The position numbers and the translations under genes were made by a program. DNA of 64,000 nt from Azolla caroliniana (Eukaryota; Polypodiophyta): assembly GCA_043228905.1 (NCBI GenBank), contig JBHGNT010000012.1, positions 5,704,001-5,768,000 of the forward strand. The letters are read 5' to 3'. How positions within the stretch are numbered: the first letter of the stretch is position 1; each line of letters opens with the position of its first letter. Shown one piece after another: positions 1 to 11,500 of this stretch. The notes below the pieces were generated by a model. The model had not been told where the DNA came from. It saw only the letters and a program-made list of their open reading frames with translations, and made no database searches.

Positions 1-720
1 TTTCCGGATTGACTGATGACGAGGCTCGCGATTCCGAGGACAAATGTTGTGTGAGCACGGAATCGGTCGTGTCCTCGACAGGTTTTGTGCGGTGAGATGG
101 TGGCCGATAGCGAGTACTTCTATTGGGTGCCGTACTGATGATTGGGATTACCACCGCGTGAGTTTGTTGTGCTACACAACATTAATCAGGTGTGCCAAAT
201 TGTGTTGCCTTCCTCTCTAGAGGCGACACCTTCGATTGCTAACCAAAATCGAACCAAGGGACTGTGATACGTGGTGGTCAGATTGGTTTTACGAAACGGG
301 ATGACACCGTACAGATTACGTAAGAGGATACCTCGGGTTGTGTATACATGATAGGGAGAGATAAGTTACTTAACAATGATTGAAAGAGAACAATGCCACA
401 AAATAGACCCAACATTGTTTAGATTTAAGAAATGAGTAGTGATTACGGTTACACGGCTATCTGCCGGAATGTATTAGATACACTATATTAGGATTAATTA
501 TGTAGTACCCTCAGAATTCTGTCTTATTTGTCTCTCCCTCTTCCTTCGATCTGTTGCTCCTTATATAGATGTTCCTCGGTGCACTCCTTCTCCTCGCCTC
601 GTTTTCGGTTGTGTTTATTTTGGCTGCTTCTGATTGCTTTCGGTTGTTTACCTACTGCTACCTAATTCCTATTGCGATTCTCATATGTTACTATTTTGGC
701 CCATGCACAAGAAGATATAA
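1..720. other. No recognisable gene; left-edge sequence
   Basis: I see no coding region I can support here. The DNA is of mixed composition, with a TATA-like TTATATAG at 561-568 upstream of the copia relic that starts near 730. A copia 5' LTR and the N-terminal half of gag would be expected here, but I could not find a TGGTATCAGAGC primer site or a gag N-terminus. The T1 element therefore seems to be 5'-truncated, or too diverged to follow. Confidence 0.4.
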
Positions 721-729
721 TCAATGATC

Positions 730-3700
730 AAGTGGCAACTGTTGGAGTAGTTGTCTCTTGAGAGGATATGGCTCGTAGGTGCATTCGAGTACTTCCTTCC
801 AAGTATGATGGCATTTTGATAGCATTGAACACTCAGGTTTGACCCACTCCTTTAAATTTTGATGAACTATGTGCAATGCTGCTTGAAGAGGAGCTTCGGG
901 TGAAGACAACAGAAGGAAGGGAAGATTCAGCATTTGTCTCTAGGACTAAGGGTAAAGGGGCATCCAATTGAAACAATGCGAATAGGATACCAACGAAGAA
1001 GAAGTTCAATGGATCATGTTTCTACTGTGACAAGAAGGGTCACACAATCAAGGATTGTCAGAAGAATATGGCGGATGAGAAGAATGGTTCTAGTAAGACT
1101 TCTTGGAGAGAGCTCGAGTCCGCCAACAATGTCGTAAATGAGCTTCAATTATGGGTCGCAACTAAAGAAGTGTGTTCTTCAGTTCACACTCAAGTTGTCG
1201 ACGACTCTTGGATTCTCGATAGTGGAGCATCTTGACATATGACCAGTAATCGTGACTAGTATAGGTCTTGGACACCTCTACAAGAGACCATCAATGTTGT
1301 GGTCGGGAACAATACTCGATGTCTAGCCAAAGGAATCGGAACCGTCTCCCTCAAAGCAACGACCGACAGGACAAAGCATCTCTCTCAAGTGTTGTACGTG
1401 CCAGATCTCAAGAAGAATCTATTGCCTATTTCTACATTGACCGACAAGGGTCTTGATGTTTGATTCGAGAAGTCGGGTGCAGAAATAACAGATTTTGCTG
1501 GCAAGGTTGTAGGAATAGGGGTAAGGTGCAACAATCTCTATGAGCTGAGCTTGTTTACAATTTCTACTAACCACAACACAAGTACTAACACAAAGCAATG
1601 GCATGAGAGATTTGGGCATCTCAATGTTGCTGTATTGAAGGAGATTAAGAAGTCGAATATGGTAGTTGGGTTGCCAACCATATATGACTTAAGTCATGTT
1701 TGTGATGCTTGTATGATGGGCGAGCATCAAAGATCAGCCATTCCAAAAGAGAGTCAAAATCGGACAAAGACTCCTCTACAACTAATACACATCGACCTCT
1801 CTAGAAAAATGGTGACTCCTGCGATGGGTGGATCTCTCTACTATATGGTAGTAGTCGATGGCTTCAGTAGAAATATGTGGGTTTACTTCCTTTAGGAGAA
1901 GGTTGAAGCTTTTAAAATCTTCAAAAGATAGCATAAGTTTGTTGAGCGGGAGTCCGGAAAGTTAGTGAAGGAGTTACACTCTGATTGAGGTGGAGAATTC
2001 TTATCAATAGAATTCTATGAGTATTGCAAAGAGCATGAAATTAAGTGCCAACTTACAACTGCCTACACCCCACAACAAAATGGCGTAGTCGAATGTTGAA
2101 ACCTTACAATTGTTGAGGTGGATAGGTGTATGTTGAAGGCATAAGCACTGCCCGACCCATTCTGGGTTGAAGTAGTGAATACAACAGTTTACATCCTCAA
2201 TCAGAGCTACACGAAGGCACTTCAAGGGAAAACACCCCAAGAAGCTTATTCAGGCAAGAAATCTTCAGTGCTGCACTTCAGAACCTTTGGGTGTACGTGC
2301 TACGCACATGTTCCAGATGTGAGCAGAAAGAAGTTAGATGCTAAAAACAAGAAGTGTATCTTTCTCGGATATAGTGAAGAGTCAAAGGCCTATCGACTCT
2401 ATGATCCAGAGTCAAGAAAGATATTGAAAAGCCGCGATGTGGTGTTCGATGAGGAACGACCACAGCTAGCTGAGAACATCGATTCTCAAGGTATCTCATC
2501 GACCGAAGAAGTATTCCCCCCAATCCTAACCCACTGTCTAGAAAAGGAAGCTAAACCATATGATGGTAATGGCTCACTAGTTCAGCCTATGCCAGTGCCC
2601 CATGTAAAGAAAATACCTAAGTGGGCTCAACAACTCTTCAATGACCGTACTCCTAAAGTTGAGTTTCCTGAAACTTCAACTGATGGATTACGAAGATCAA
2701 GAAGAATACAGGAGCAAGGGAGAACCTTTGACCACATTGTCAACATGGCTCTGATGGTGGACACCATAGGCTCAGTGAGTGAGCCGACCTCAGTGGAGGA
2801 AGCCATGGCCGACCCAAAGTGGGAAAAATGACACGTGGGAGTTGGTAGAGACGCCAACAAAGAGGAAGGTGATAGGCACCAAGTGGCTGTGGAAGGTAAA
2901 GTATAAAGCTGATGGTTCTTTGGAGAAATTTAAGGCCAGGCTAGTAGTGCAAGGATACTCTCAAATTGAAGGGTTTGATGTACAAGAAACATTTGCCCCG
3001 ACAACTCACATGACAACAATTCGAATGGTCATAGCGTTGGCTGCTTCAAGAGGATGGCTGATTTATCAAATGGATGTCAAATCGACATTTCTAAATGGGC
3101 ATCTCGAGGAGGAGGTATACGTGACACAACCACCAGGGTTTGAGATGCCGAATTTAGAAAACAAAGTCTGCAAGTTGAAGAAGGCGTTGTATGGTCTAAA
3201 GCAAGCACCGAGAGCTTGGAACAAGAGTATGGACAACTTCTTACAATCAATCGACTTTAAGCAATGTGCTTTGAATACAAGTATGTATGTCAAAATGAAG
3301 GACGGGAAACTAGTCATCATCATCGTTTATGTGGATGATCTAGTACTTACTGGTGACCATGAAATTATTGGCCAAACACAAGAGTGTTTGAAAACTGAGT
3401 TTGAAATGACACACTTGGGGATTTTACACTCCTTCCTTGGAATTGAGGTTTGGCAAACCTCTATTGGAATCTTCATGTCACAAAGAAAGTACGCAACAGA
3501 GATCTTGAACATCTTTGGGATGATGGACAACAAGTTGAAGTCGACTCCAATGGAGTCAAACTACAAGCTATCCCAAGAAGGAAGTATAGACAACTAGTAG
3601 GAAGTCTAATTTTCCTATGCAACACTAGGCCGGATATTTGTTTTGCAGTCAGTGTGGTGAGTCGATTCAGCAACAAGCCGAAGGAGACTCATTGGAAAGC

Positions 3701-4258
3701 TGCACTACGTGTATTAAAGTACATTGTGGGTACTTTAAATTACGGAATCTTCTACAAGCCAACAATTGACGAACTTAGTGGATTGCGACTTTGACTGGGC
3801 TGGAGATAATGATTCCAGAAAATCAATTTCTGGATATTGTTTTTCAATAGGCTCTAGAGCTGTTTCATGGAGTAGTAAAAAACAACCAATAGTGGCACTA
3901 TCTTCAACAGAGGCAAAATACAAAGCAGCATGCATAGTGGCATGCAAGGTAGTTTGGCTAAGAAGAATCCTTATGGATGTGGCGGTTCCAATAAGGATGG
4001 CAATAGTATTGAGGTGTGACAATCAGAGTTGCCTGGCCATTGCCAAGAACCCCGTATTTCATGCACGTACTAAACACATAGAGATTTAGTATCACTATGT
4101 GTGGGAGCTAATAAATGATGAGACTGTGGAGCTTGAGTATTGTCCGCCATAAAAAAATGCTACGGATATCTTCACAAAGGCGCTTGGAGCAGAACAACTA
4201 CAACAACACCTTTGACGACTAGGAGTTGGCACAATTCCAAGTGAACTCAATGGGTTAA
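730..4258 (+). pseudogene. Degenerate Ty1/copia gag-pol (element T1)
   Basis: This is a copia polyprotein relic in the order gag, protease, integrase, reverse transcriptase, RNase H. A CCHC zinc knuckle lies at about 1017-1058 and the protease motif LDSGAS at about 1216-1233, followed at once by a stop. The GAG-pre-integrase domain is near 1580-1750 (WHERFGHLN). The integrase core runs about 1790-2110 with a stop inside the HSD-GGE motif near 1987. The integrase C-terminus is at 2230-2450 (KKCIFLGYSEESKAYRLYDP). The reverse transcriptase is at 2780-3600 with the catalytic YVDDL near 3330, and RNase H at about 3770-4090. More than ten stops and several frameshifts, including one near 2825 between integrase and reverse transcriptase, show it is dead. 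It resembles the plant TNT1-94/Tork type. It is much older than copies A-D. Confidence 0.9.
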
Positions 4259-4260
4259 CC

Positions 4261-4272
4261 ATTGAGGGGGCG
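4261..4272 (+). other. Polypurine tract of T1
   Basis: A purine run, ATTGAGGGGGCG, lies directly before a TGTTACAT LTR-like start and just after the last RNase H codons. This is the expected place for the plus-strand priming site of a copia element. Confidence 0.6.
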
Positions 4273-4460
4273 TGTTACATATAATCAACGATCAGCCCCA
4301 AGTTGTAAATCTATCCCCATATGTGCTCTTAGAGTGCACATTTTGTGATAGCGCCCCAAATGAGGAGCGGCTAGTTTGCAACTCGACCATATGGGTCGAT
4401 AAGGTGTTAATCTAGGAAACCGTAGATGCGTAGGACACAATGGATTTAGGAAAGAGCGAA
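4273..4460 (+). repeat. Putative 3' LTR (start) of T1
   Basis: The segment begins with TG immediately after the polypurine tract, as an LTR should. The part from about 4338 to 4459 recurs in inverted orientation at about 24556-24671 with roughly 88% identity by eye, which supports it being repetitive LTR sequence. I cannot see the LTR end or a target duplication, so the right border is only where the shared homology stops. Confidence 0.5.
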
Positions 4461-5567
4461 AGTAACCTCTGCAACAAGGAGAAATGGCTCAAGTTTAAGT
4501 CCTCAAATTTATGAATCAAATTTATGAATCAACCTTGGTTGGAATGGTTTCTTGCATGCCATGAAGAGTGTCCCCATTAGTATATGTGTGGAAGAAATAA
4601 TTCAATGTTCTTTGTCTCGGTTGGTGTCAATCTCCCCTCAAGAAAACAATGGATACATTTATGTGACCTTGAGCATTAATAATTTATTGTTTTTCTCAAA
4701 GAAATGTAAGATGTAAAAATGGTTAAGATACCATAACCCGCATAACTACACATGCACAACCTTTGTAGCGGAATTTATTAATCTAACCTTGCATTGCATG
4801 TCTATAAGATTTTAGTGACTCTAATGTGGAGAGCTAAAATAAGATTATATTGTCCTTTGAAGATGCTTTAAATGTTTTCCTATCCCTATTTAGAATGGAG
4901 TTGCAAGGGCGTGACCTTCAAAATACTTAAAGCATGCAAAATGTTGGAATAGATGGAAGGCTTCAAGGTGCAACCCTATATTATGAGAGGCAATTTGTTG
5001 GAATTGGGTGGAAGACATCCTACATTCATTTAAGACTAAGTGAATGCTTCTTAATTTTGGAAAATTTGGGTAATGGCATGAGTATACAAAGTTAATAAAC
5101 AAGAGTAAATGATGAAATCAAAATTGTTAATTGATTGGGGATAGCTTTTATTGACGATACAATAGCGCCAACGATGAAACTAAAATTTTGGTACATGCAA
5201 TATCCTTATAATTTGAATATGATTATGTGCTTTTAAAAGACAAGATCATGTAAACATCAATGAACCTATAAGGATTTTGAAAAATGAGTGACACAATCAT
5301 GAAGGTTTGTTACTCACATTCAACAGACTAGTATCATGCACAATTTATGGTACATATAAGTGTCCCGAGAATTTGTGTGCTAAGAATGAGTATATGACAA
5401 TCACATTATAGAATCTCTTGGTATTTGTCAGATTCATGTGTATCGATATTATGAAATTGAATGTAATGTGTATCTAATAAATAACTATATTTTTACTACC
5501 CAACAAGGGATATATCATGGATATGGATGATCAACAATGGGATTATTGCAATTATTATAGTATTATA

Positions 5568-5737
5568 CTCCTTTGATGAATTTAAGCAATCATCATGGGG
5601 GGTCATACAAAGTAAAATCCAAACTTAGATGTTTTGAATAGGTGTTAACAATCTCCTTCGGTGAATTTGAGCAATCATCATGGGGGGTCATGCAAAGTAA
5701 AATCCAAACATACACGTTTTGAATATGTGTTAACAAT
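5568..5737. repeat. Two-copy tandem duplication, 85-bp unit
   Basis: Copies at 5568-5652 and 5653-5737 share the core GCAATCATCATGGGGGGTCA and differ at several positions. A third CTCCTT start follows at 5738 but is not continued. Non-coding. Confidence 0.85.
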
Positions 5738-5863
5738 CTCCTTAAGTTAGGAAGTAGTCAAGTACACATACAAATGTTAGAAGGGATGAAATATTGTGGA
5801 GTATGGCTTCCTTTAGCTAAGAAGGAAATATCTTCCATTTAATTGACATATGCATCGCTGGAA

Positions 5864-5949
5864 GATAATAATTTCAACCACCAACTTCGTAAGTTTCATG
5901 GAAAAAGATAATAATTTCAACCACCACATTCGTAAGTTTCATGACAAAA
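5864..5949. repeat. Two-copy tandem duplication, 43-bp unit
   Basis: Units start at 5864 and 5907 and share GATAATAATTTCAACCACCA and CGTAAGTTTCATG. A partial third start (GGTAATAATTT) follows at 5950. Non-coding. Confidence 0.8.
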
Positions 5950-7338
5950 GGTAATAATTTAATGTCAAATGGATCATACACTTAAATATGCTAGAACCCC
6001 TTTTTAGTTATATGATGCTTTCAATTATTTGGTCGTTCTCAATAAAAGTGAATGGGCATAAAGATAGGATTGATGATTCTTCCTGGTCTCAACACTAGTG
6101 TCATCCAAATATATACCAAAAGAACATTCATTTTCATTGGGAGGACTACATTAGTAATGTTGTCACCAAACACCCTTATTTTAGATAGCCACAACTTAGA
6201 GTTATTGGTTGAATCATTAATTACCCTAAACAGATTGCAAAAACAATGTAAGGATCGCGTAAAAATATAAAGCGTTTTTTGGTAAGGAAAGTTCAAAATA
6301 TTGATTTGTTTGAAAAGACTTACATTTATGCTAACCATCTCTTGAAATAGGTAACCCATAAACTCCCATGATTCTAGATGGGAGGGAGATTTGATACTCT
6401 TGCATACAAAATCAACTCAAGGCAATATAACCTTAAATGTAAAAAAGGGATGAGGGCATCCATCCAATATGGGGATAGTGACTAATAGTAAGAATCCATC
6501 CAACATTGAGGTAATTTACTGTAACTGAGATCCTGTTCATCTCCATGACAAGTTCCTTTGACTACACTTAGATAATTGAATGTGTCAAACCTACAACTTG
6601 GTTACTTACAATAAATCCTTATCAATGATGGTTGTCTACACCTTTCAGAGCCAATTGTTAAAAACTTGTTGTAAGAAATAAAATTCATTTTCAAATGCAC
6701 AATTCTAGGATTACATCTAAGAAGGGAAGACTTGTTGGGCTTTACAGCATTCCAAGCTTTATTCTTACAATGCAAACTATTTTTTGACCCCTATTTTCTC
6801 AGGACCTCCTTGATTCACATGGGCTCTTTCAAATTGCACGCGTCGGTTAGATGCATTGCACTGTGAAGAAAATTGAATACCTTTCAACAAAAACCAAATG
6901 ACATTTATTTATTTTTATTCCGGTTGTAGATGCCTTTGTCTTCATCCCGAGAAAATTTGAAATACATTTGAACAACTCAAAATGCATGTTTTTTTTACTA
7001 TACTATAGGATAGTCATCCATCCACTTTAAGTATGGTTTGTTTGTGTGTTTCAATTCCATGCTTGAGAAAATGTCATTTGTCCATGCTATCCCTTGTGCT
7101 CATTGAGAGGATGCAATAACTTGGGTGCCATCCTTAAAGCACCACCTAGAAGGTTGAGCTCTTCGCAAGTGAGTGCACTATTCAAACATGGACACACTTT
7201 GCTCCAAAGTATGAACTTCTCTTCTTAGGAAGGAGATATACATCAAGAACATTTATGTGTTTAGGTCGGGTGGTCAAGATTGGCCTCTTTGAGTGCATTA
7301 AAAATTTTGAATCCAGATTCTCAGTCTCCCCTCCTTGG

Positions 7339-7342
<4 letters not shown>

Positions 7343-7405
<63 letters not shown>

Positions 7406-7445
7406 CACACACACATACACACACTCGCTCGCTCACTCACACACA
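7343..7445. repeat. Compound (TC)n(AC)n microsatellite
   Basis: A run of TC dinucleotides passes directly into AC dinucleotides with a few interruptions (ACAAAC, ACATAC, CTCGCTCGCTC). Open frames that read Ser-Leu or His-Thr across it are artefacts of the repeat. Confidence 0.97.
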
Positions 7446-7528
7446 AATCGAATAGGATTCACAAAGGTTATCATTCAACCTCCTTTTTCCAACACATATG
7501 AAAAACAACACATGCCATGCCATGATAT

Positions 7529-7530
<2 letters not shown>

Positions 7531-7591
<61 letters not shown>
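7531..7591. repeat. (AG)n microsatellite
   Basis: About 30 uninterrupted AG dinucleotides, roughly 370 bases upstream of the FPF1-like start codon. Confidence 0.97.
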
Positions 7592-7595
<4 letters not shown>

Positions 7596-7799
7596 GAAAA
7601 TGATGGATGACATGATAAAAAGACTAGAGATTGAAGTCCATTAAAAAAAGGAGAAGTGAAAAGCTAATTCATTCTCCTTCTCTTTACATCTTTAAAAAAC
7701 AAACACTCTTGTTAGGATTCCTTTTACACAAATATAGGCCTTGCTCTCAACTAATCTTATAGGATAGTCCATACACAGTCTCTCTCTAGTCGTTCGAAA

Positions 7800-7903
7800 C
7801 CTTTAGATATAAACTTCAAACCATATATTGATAACACATACTAACACTCTCTATTCATTAGGAGCCTTTAGATTTAAACTTCAAACCATATATTAGTAAC
7901 TAC
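7800..7903. repeat. Direct repeat upstream of the FPF1-like gene
   Basis: A segment of about 37 bases with core AAACTTCAAACCATATATT occurs at about 7800-7836 and again at 7866-7902. It sits 60-165 bases upstream of the FPF1-like start codon, so it could be leader or promoter sequence. A regulatory role is only inferred from position. Confidence 0.6.
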
Positions 7904-7935
7904 TTCTAATGAGGGTAATTTAAAGATTTAGTAAG

Positions 7936-7943
7936 TATAAAAG
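7936..7943 (+). promoter_or_regulatory. TATA-like box close to the FPF1-like start
   Basis: TATAAAAG lies only 21 bases before the ATG at 7964. A plant TATA box usually lies about 30 bases before the transcription start, so using this one would put the start at or inside the ATG. It may simply be leader sequence. Confidence 0.25.
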
Positions 7944-7963
7944 GAATTCATTGATTGTAAGAG

Positions 7964-8569
7964 ATGTCAGGGGTTTGGGTTTTCAAGAATGGTGTGGCCA
8001 AGCTTGTGCAAAACCCTCTCCTTGACCCCTTAGACAACATCCAAGTTGGATGGACTACTCCCAAGAAGGTCCTTGTCCACATTCCGACGCAGGAGGTAGT
8101 GTCTTCATACGAGGAGCTCGAGCAGAAGCTCCTTGACCTCGGGTGGCGACGATACTATAAAAACAATAACAGTGTTGGTAGCATGATACCAACCTACGAA
8201 ACCAATCACAAGAATAACATGTTTAACAATACCAACGAAAATATCCAGAATGACGAGGACAAGCGGGATCACGGAAACGAAAATCGAATCAACACCGGTC
8301 CTAGTGCCAACAACAAGAACAACAATGGCGTCGGCAACAACATTGCTACCAACTATCATAGTTATAATAATGAGGATGTCATCCAATTCCATAGGTGCTT
8401 CTCTAGCCCCCACCTCATCTCTCTCCCGGCCGACTCTCGAAGGTTCAAGCTCATGCACATGTATGACATTGTGCTAAAAAACCGCCAACACTTCCAGGTG
8501 CGTGACTACAACTACAACGATGAAAGGCGCGGCAATATAACACACGAATGTTTAACACTTTGCAAATAA
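7964..8569 (+). CDS. FPF1-like protein with Asn-rich insertion
   Basis: The 201-residue product matches the FLOWERING PROMOTING FACTOR 1 family of small plant proteins linked to flowering time and growth, whose biochemical activity is unknown. Residues 1-65 carry the family N-terminus (MSGVWVFKNGVAKLV, then KVLVHIPTQEVVSSYEELE and LGWRRYY). Residues 138-181 carry the C-terminal half (VIQFHR, HLISLPADSRRFKLMHMYDI, VLKNRQHFQVRD). Family members are about 110 residues long. The extra length is an in-frame block at about residues 66-136, rich in Asn with Thr, Gly and Asp, plus a tail of about 20 residues after VRD. The gene is a single exon, usual for FPF1. The ATG begins the conserved MSGVW, so the start is secure. 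The whole frame is open. Whether it is expressed or functional cannot be seen; a recently pseudogenised copy cannot be excluded. Confidence 0.88.
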   Translation: MSGVWVFKNGVAKLVQNPLLDPLDNIQVGWTTPKKVLVHIPTQEVVSSYEELEQKLLDLGWRRYYKNNNSVGSMIPTYETNHKNNMFNNTNENIQNDEDKRDHGNENRINTGPSANNKNNNGVGNNIATNYHSYNNEDVIQFHRCFSSPHLISLPADSRRFKLMHMYDIVLKNRQHFQVRDYNYNDERRGNITHECLTLCK

Positions 8570-8575
8570 TAATAT

Positions 8576-8581
8576 AATAAA
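8576..8581 (+). terminator. Poly(A)-signal-like hexamer after the FPF1-like gene
   Basis: AATAAA begins 6 bases after the stop codon in an AT-rich tail. It is probably too close to the stop to be the only signal, and plant signals are loose, so this is a weak call. Confidence 0.25.
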
Positions 8582-8589
8582 TTCATTCA

Positions 8590-11500
8590 TTATGTATTAC
8601 ATCAAATTCTAGGGGGTCGGATATTCCTTGACCATGTGATTGATACAATTGATATTTATACGATAAATCATTTATATATTCAATGAGTTCATATATTGCT
8701 TTTAATTGTGAACTACTATACATAGAGACTAATTCTATTGTAGATTTTGATGAACTATTTAGATTCATGTTAATTTCTCTATTGAAATGAACTCCTTTAT
8801 AATTACACCAGATATCATAAACTTATAATTAGAGTCCAACTCGTCAATTGGTTTATATCGCAATTCAATTAAACATCTCCCTCTCTCCACTCGGCTATCA
8901 TTGCAATACATTTTACTTCCAGGCATCGATAAATGTCCGGACAAAAATGCGCGCAGCTAAGAGTCATGCTCCACAATCATGTATTGATGTTTTGTTTTCC
9001 ATAGTTGCAACATGAGCTTGTAAACACTAATTTGAACTAGTACATACAAAACATATCTTGCCATGGGTGAGTTGGTCCACCCCATTAATTAGAACTCGTT
9101 AAGTATCAAGCATTATCATCACTTTGATAGTCCTCACACTTAGATCCATGTTACTCTAATCTTTATTTTGTGTGGAGGGCTTCTACTAAAGTGGAGATCC
9201 CATTAAAGAGAGCATGTGTTAGGAACTTGTGTGGCTAGTGGGACATGTTGTAGAAGAATCTTTCATTATTGAATTCGATAGAGAGTGGGGTGAAGAGAAC
9301 TAGGATCAATATCGGGGGAGAATGCACCTTGATAAAGAAAGATGATTAAATGTAAGTTCTTGATTAAGGATGGATTGATTGATTGCTTCATCATGTTAGG
9401 ATGAGATTCTTTTGTGGAACTCTTGGGTCTAGTTCCATGGACCCATAAAGGTTCATTCATACATCATCATCATACCCACCCTATCACATCTCCCAATGCT
9501 TCTTTTGCACACCTAGGGGTGGGGTTATCTCTCCATCTACACTAGTGTGCTCAATGCTCACCTATAAACCTTAACTTATATAGCCCAAAAGAAAGAGAGG
9601 GAGGGAGTCTATTTAGGTGATTAGATTAGATTTATAGCATGTGTTATGTGGCAAAAATGGTCTTGTAATTCCTCCTCTAAACTTGTATAATTGTGGACAT
9701 AAAGTTTGTACCAACATCAAATAGTAATTGATATTGGAGACAATGCATATTCCAAGTCTAAGTTTGCCTTAATGATCAATGGGCTAATACAGACACATTC
9801 CTTGACCCCTAGTGTTGGCGAGACTCAAAACCTCATCCTTAACCACTATAATTGTTGAAGAGACTCAAAAGGTATAAATTGGGATCTAAAATAAGTCATC
9901 AAACCACCTCTTACTCATAACTCCTTACTTTTCATGATATTTTTCGTATTTCAATGTGTGTTGAAAATGCGAAATTGTGGATCATACTATATGACAACAT
10001 CTATTTGGTTTAAAGAATTGTGCACAAGTGCACATATGGCCGAATGCATTGTGGGGTTTATATTTGGAGAATAATTCATGATGTGGAGAAATGTTATAAA
10101 TTGGAAAGTATGTTTTCCCAAAGCATGTTGCAGTTATTCATGTAAGTAATTGTCATCTCATGACATGCTACTTGTAAGTAGTTCTCGATCACAAGACCTA
10201 TGAATCAATTGAATGATAATTTTCCCTTGAAAATGGTGATAATGGTGCATGTATAAGGGGATACAAAACAACTTTGTAGCAATTGCACTCTTTTTGGGGC
10301 AAGAGTTGCAAAACCATCAATTTGGTCATGTAAAAATATACATCGTGACAAATGTATAAGGGGATACAAAACAACTTTGTAGCAATTGCACTCTTTTTGG
10401 GGCAAGCGTTGCAAAACCATCAATTTGGTCATGTAAAAATATACATCGTGACAATATTCAAAGTTATTACTTGAATGCACTCCACATAACTTGGAAAAAT
10501 TGCAATTGTATGCATAAATGCCATAACCAAGAGGGGAGGTCTACTTGTAACATTCTCTTAAAAATTAATTTGATTATGTTCTAATAAACAGAATTGAAGT
10601 GTTATACTATCAATATTTCAAAGTGAAACTATCAACTAGATCTTTTTTGAAACTATTTTTGGTTCCATTACAATAGATGAGTATGTTGAAACATAATTAA
10701 TAAGTTGGATGGTAGTTTGTTTGCCAAATTTTCTAGTCCATTGAATGCAATTGAATGTGTGTTATATAATGTTTAAAGCACTACTAAATTACTAATGTCC
10801 TTGGAAATATTTGTTAAGTACTTCACCATGTTGTTTTGATCTAGACGAATTTTGAAATCCAATCTAGAAACATGATTTACGAAATGAAGAAAAACGCTAT
10901 TCAAGAGAACAAGGCAATTCTGACGAATTGTATAGAGTGGGCAAATCAATAACATATACATACAGATACCAATGGGGAAGATGACATAATTATGATTGGT
11001 AAGACTTCCATAAATTCGACTATCTACTTCTTTCTTCTTTGAAGTTCTTTTCAAATATATAGCCATTAAAAATAGTGTGCTTGGCACAATACTTGTCTTT
11101 GTCATTTTTATGGTAATTTTTTCCTTACAAAACCTTGACATGTGGAGTGCATGAAATCACTTTACTTTAATAGTTTCTTTAAAAAACGACACGAATTCAA
11201 GGATTTCTCATAGTACAATATATTGTATTTGGGTCATGTCTTATGGTGGTGTTTGTTTTAAAACTATGAAATGGTAGCGAATAACTCAAGCTGAAAACCT
11301 AGGATCCATCCAATTATAAGGATCCTTTGCCATAAGACATTGCATCATTTACATTTAGTTGGAGAATTGTTTATTATCCTAGGACAATGGAATGATAAGA
11401 GTCATTTATATAAACATCTATCAAACCAATAATTACTCACTAAACTAGTATAGCTTATCATATTACCCAATAGATAAAAAACTAGTATGATATGATGTAA

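Larger units (their letters stand above)
4461..7340. other. AT-rich spacer, no gene seen
   Basis: The short open frames here are isolated, AT-biased and match no family I know. The only structure is two short tandem duplications (5568-5737 and 5864-5949), listed separately. Confidence 0.5.

Noticed and set aside
7182-7532. Open frames rich in Ser-Leu, His-Thr or Cys-Val
   Set aside because: They are translations of the (TC)n(AC)n microsatellite.
8105-8477. Long open frames overlapping the FPF1-like gene on the other strand and in another frame
   Set aside because: They are shadows of the FPF1-like coding region; only the 7964-8569 frame shows conserved residues.
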